This document shows, piece by piece, positions 5,359 to 5,710 of a stretch of 5,710 bases of DNA. The notes under the pieces are model-generated. The model was not told the origin of the DNA and searched no databases. It saw only the letters and a list, made by a program, of their open reading frames with translations. The number at the start of each line of letters is the position of its first letter. Positions within the stretch are counted from its first letter, which is position 1. Origin of the DNA: Planctomycetota bacterium (GTDB lineage Bacteria > Planctomycetota > Phycisphaerae > WQYP01); contig JAJZCU010000168.1 in NCBI GenBank assembly GCA_021828935.1, forward strand, positions 1-5,710, in the 5' to 3' direction. Both the position numbers and the translations under genes were made by a program.

Positions 5359-5710
5359 TTAATACGGCAACTGAAAAACGGCTTTGCTAATAAGCTCAAA
5401 ACCGAAGGACAACATGCTGATTAGCCCGATGCCGCAGGCGAACCCCGCCGTGAGCACCGGCGCATATTCGCGCCAACGGGTGATGCCGAAACGTTTTTCA
5501 AAACAATATTTACCCAGCAGCGCGCCGAACATCTGGGGGATCATGCCGGCGGCCAGGGTGCTGCCCAGGCCGCGCACCAGGCCGTAGGCCAGCATCAAGG
5601 GGGCGCCAAACATGGAAAGCACCCAGTAAGACACAATGCCCACCGCCGCCGAGCCGCCGATGTACCACCATTTAATAGCATGTAGGAATGTTGAATTACC
5701 ACCGGGAATG
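5359..5710 (-). CDS. C-terminal part of a polytopic membrane transporter, probably OPT-like
   Basis: Only the last 116 residues are inside the window; the frame is open through the right edge, so the start lies beyond it. The visible part is almost entirely membrane: about three or four hydrophobic segments, including KWWYIGGSAAVGIVSYW, FGAPLMLAYGLVRGLGS and YAPVLTAGFACGIGLISML, with a charged cytosolic-looking turn KYCFEKRFGITRWREY. The chain ends ELISKAVFQLPY. This ending and the GAPLMLAYGL and GF-CGxGLI patterns recall oligopeptide-transporter (OPT)-like permeases of 600-odd residues in Planctomycetes and Verrucomicrobia. That match is from memory and moderate; another multi-pass carrier is possible. 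A GTG at 5641-5643 is an internal Val codon, not a start, because coding-like sequence continues upstream of it. It converges on the dehydrogenase and is unlikely to share its regulation. Confidence 0.7.
   Translation of the reverse strand, partial: IPGGNSTFLHAIKWWYIGGSAAVGIVSYWVLSMFGAPLMLAYGLVRGLGSTLAAGMIPQMFGALLGKYCFEKRFGITRWREYAPVLTAGFACGIGLISMLSFGFELISKAVFQLPY

Overview
This GC-rich bacterial window carries four well-supported protein genes, one of them cut by the right edge. It also has long intergenic stretches full of hairpins and short repeats. The lineage cannot be fixed from sequence alone. The large spacers, the dispersed ACGCTGAG-type arrays, the hairpin-rich repeats, and an OPT-like transporter beside a lone D-2-hydroxyacid dehydrogenase would fit the Planctomycetes/Verrucomicrobia/Lentisphaerae group. 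That placement is inference.

Layout, left to right. Bases 1-437 hold no convincing gene, only two hairpins and the first copy (A) of a degenerate 8-9 bp array. A good sigma70-type promoter follows (TTGCCA, 17 nt, TATACA), with a perfect 7-bp dyad over its -10 box and an A/T tract upstream. It serves a roughly 125-nt leader and a well-placed Shine-Dalgarno for a 254-residue protein of unknown function (597-1361). That protein has two CxxC pairs at its N terminus and a histidine-rich, low-complexity tail. Bases 1362-2233 again lack a gene. They contain several short palindromes and array copies B and C, which face each other around a small segment.

The minus strand then carries a two-gene unit: a TauE/SafE-family permease (3663 to 2800), followed 110 nt downstream by a small three-helix DUF1634 membrane protein (2689 to 2234). 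These two families are often neighbours and probably act together in anion or organosulfur export. A strong hairpin lies between them. Divergent from this unit, on the plus strand, is a complete NAD-dependent D-2-hydroxyacid dehydrogenase (3935-5002). A possible 38-residue leader ORF overlaps its start by ATGA.

Bases 5003-5358 are a convergent spacer with stem-loops, a nested palindromic element (5111-5207) and array copy D. The right edge holds the C-terminal 116 residues of a polytopic membrane protein on the minus strand, probably an OPT-like transporter, with a hairpin pair just past its stop.

I see no CRISPR array, transposase, tRNA or rRNA. The items most worth following up are the zinc-ribbon/His-tail orphan with its operator-like promoter, the periodic ACGCTGAG arrays, and the possible coupled micro-ORF.
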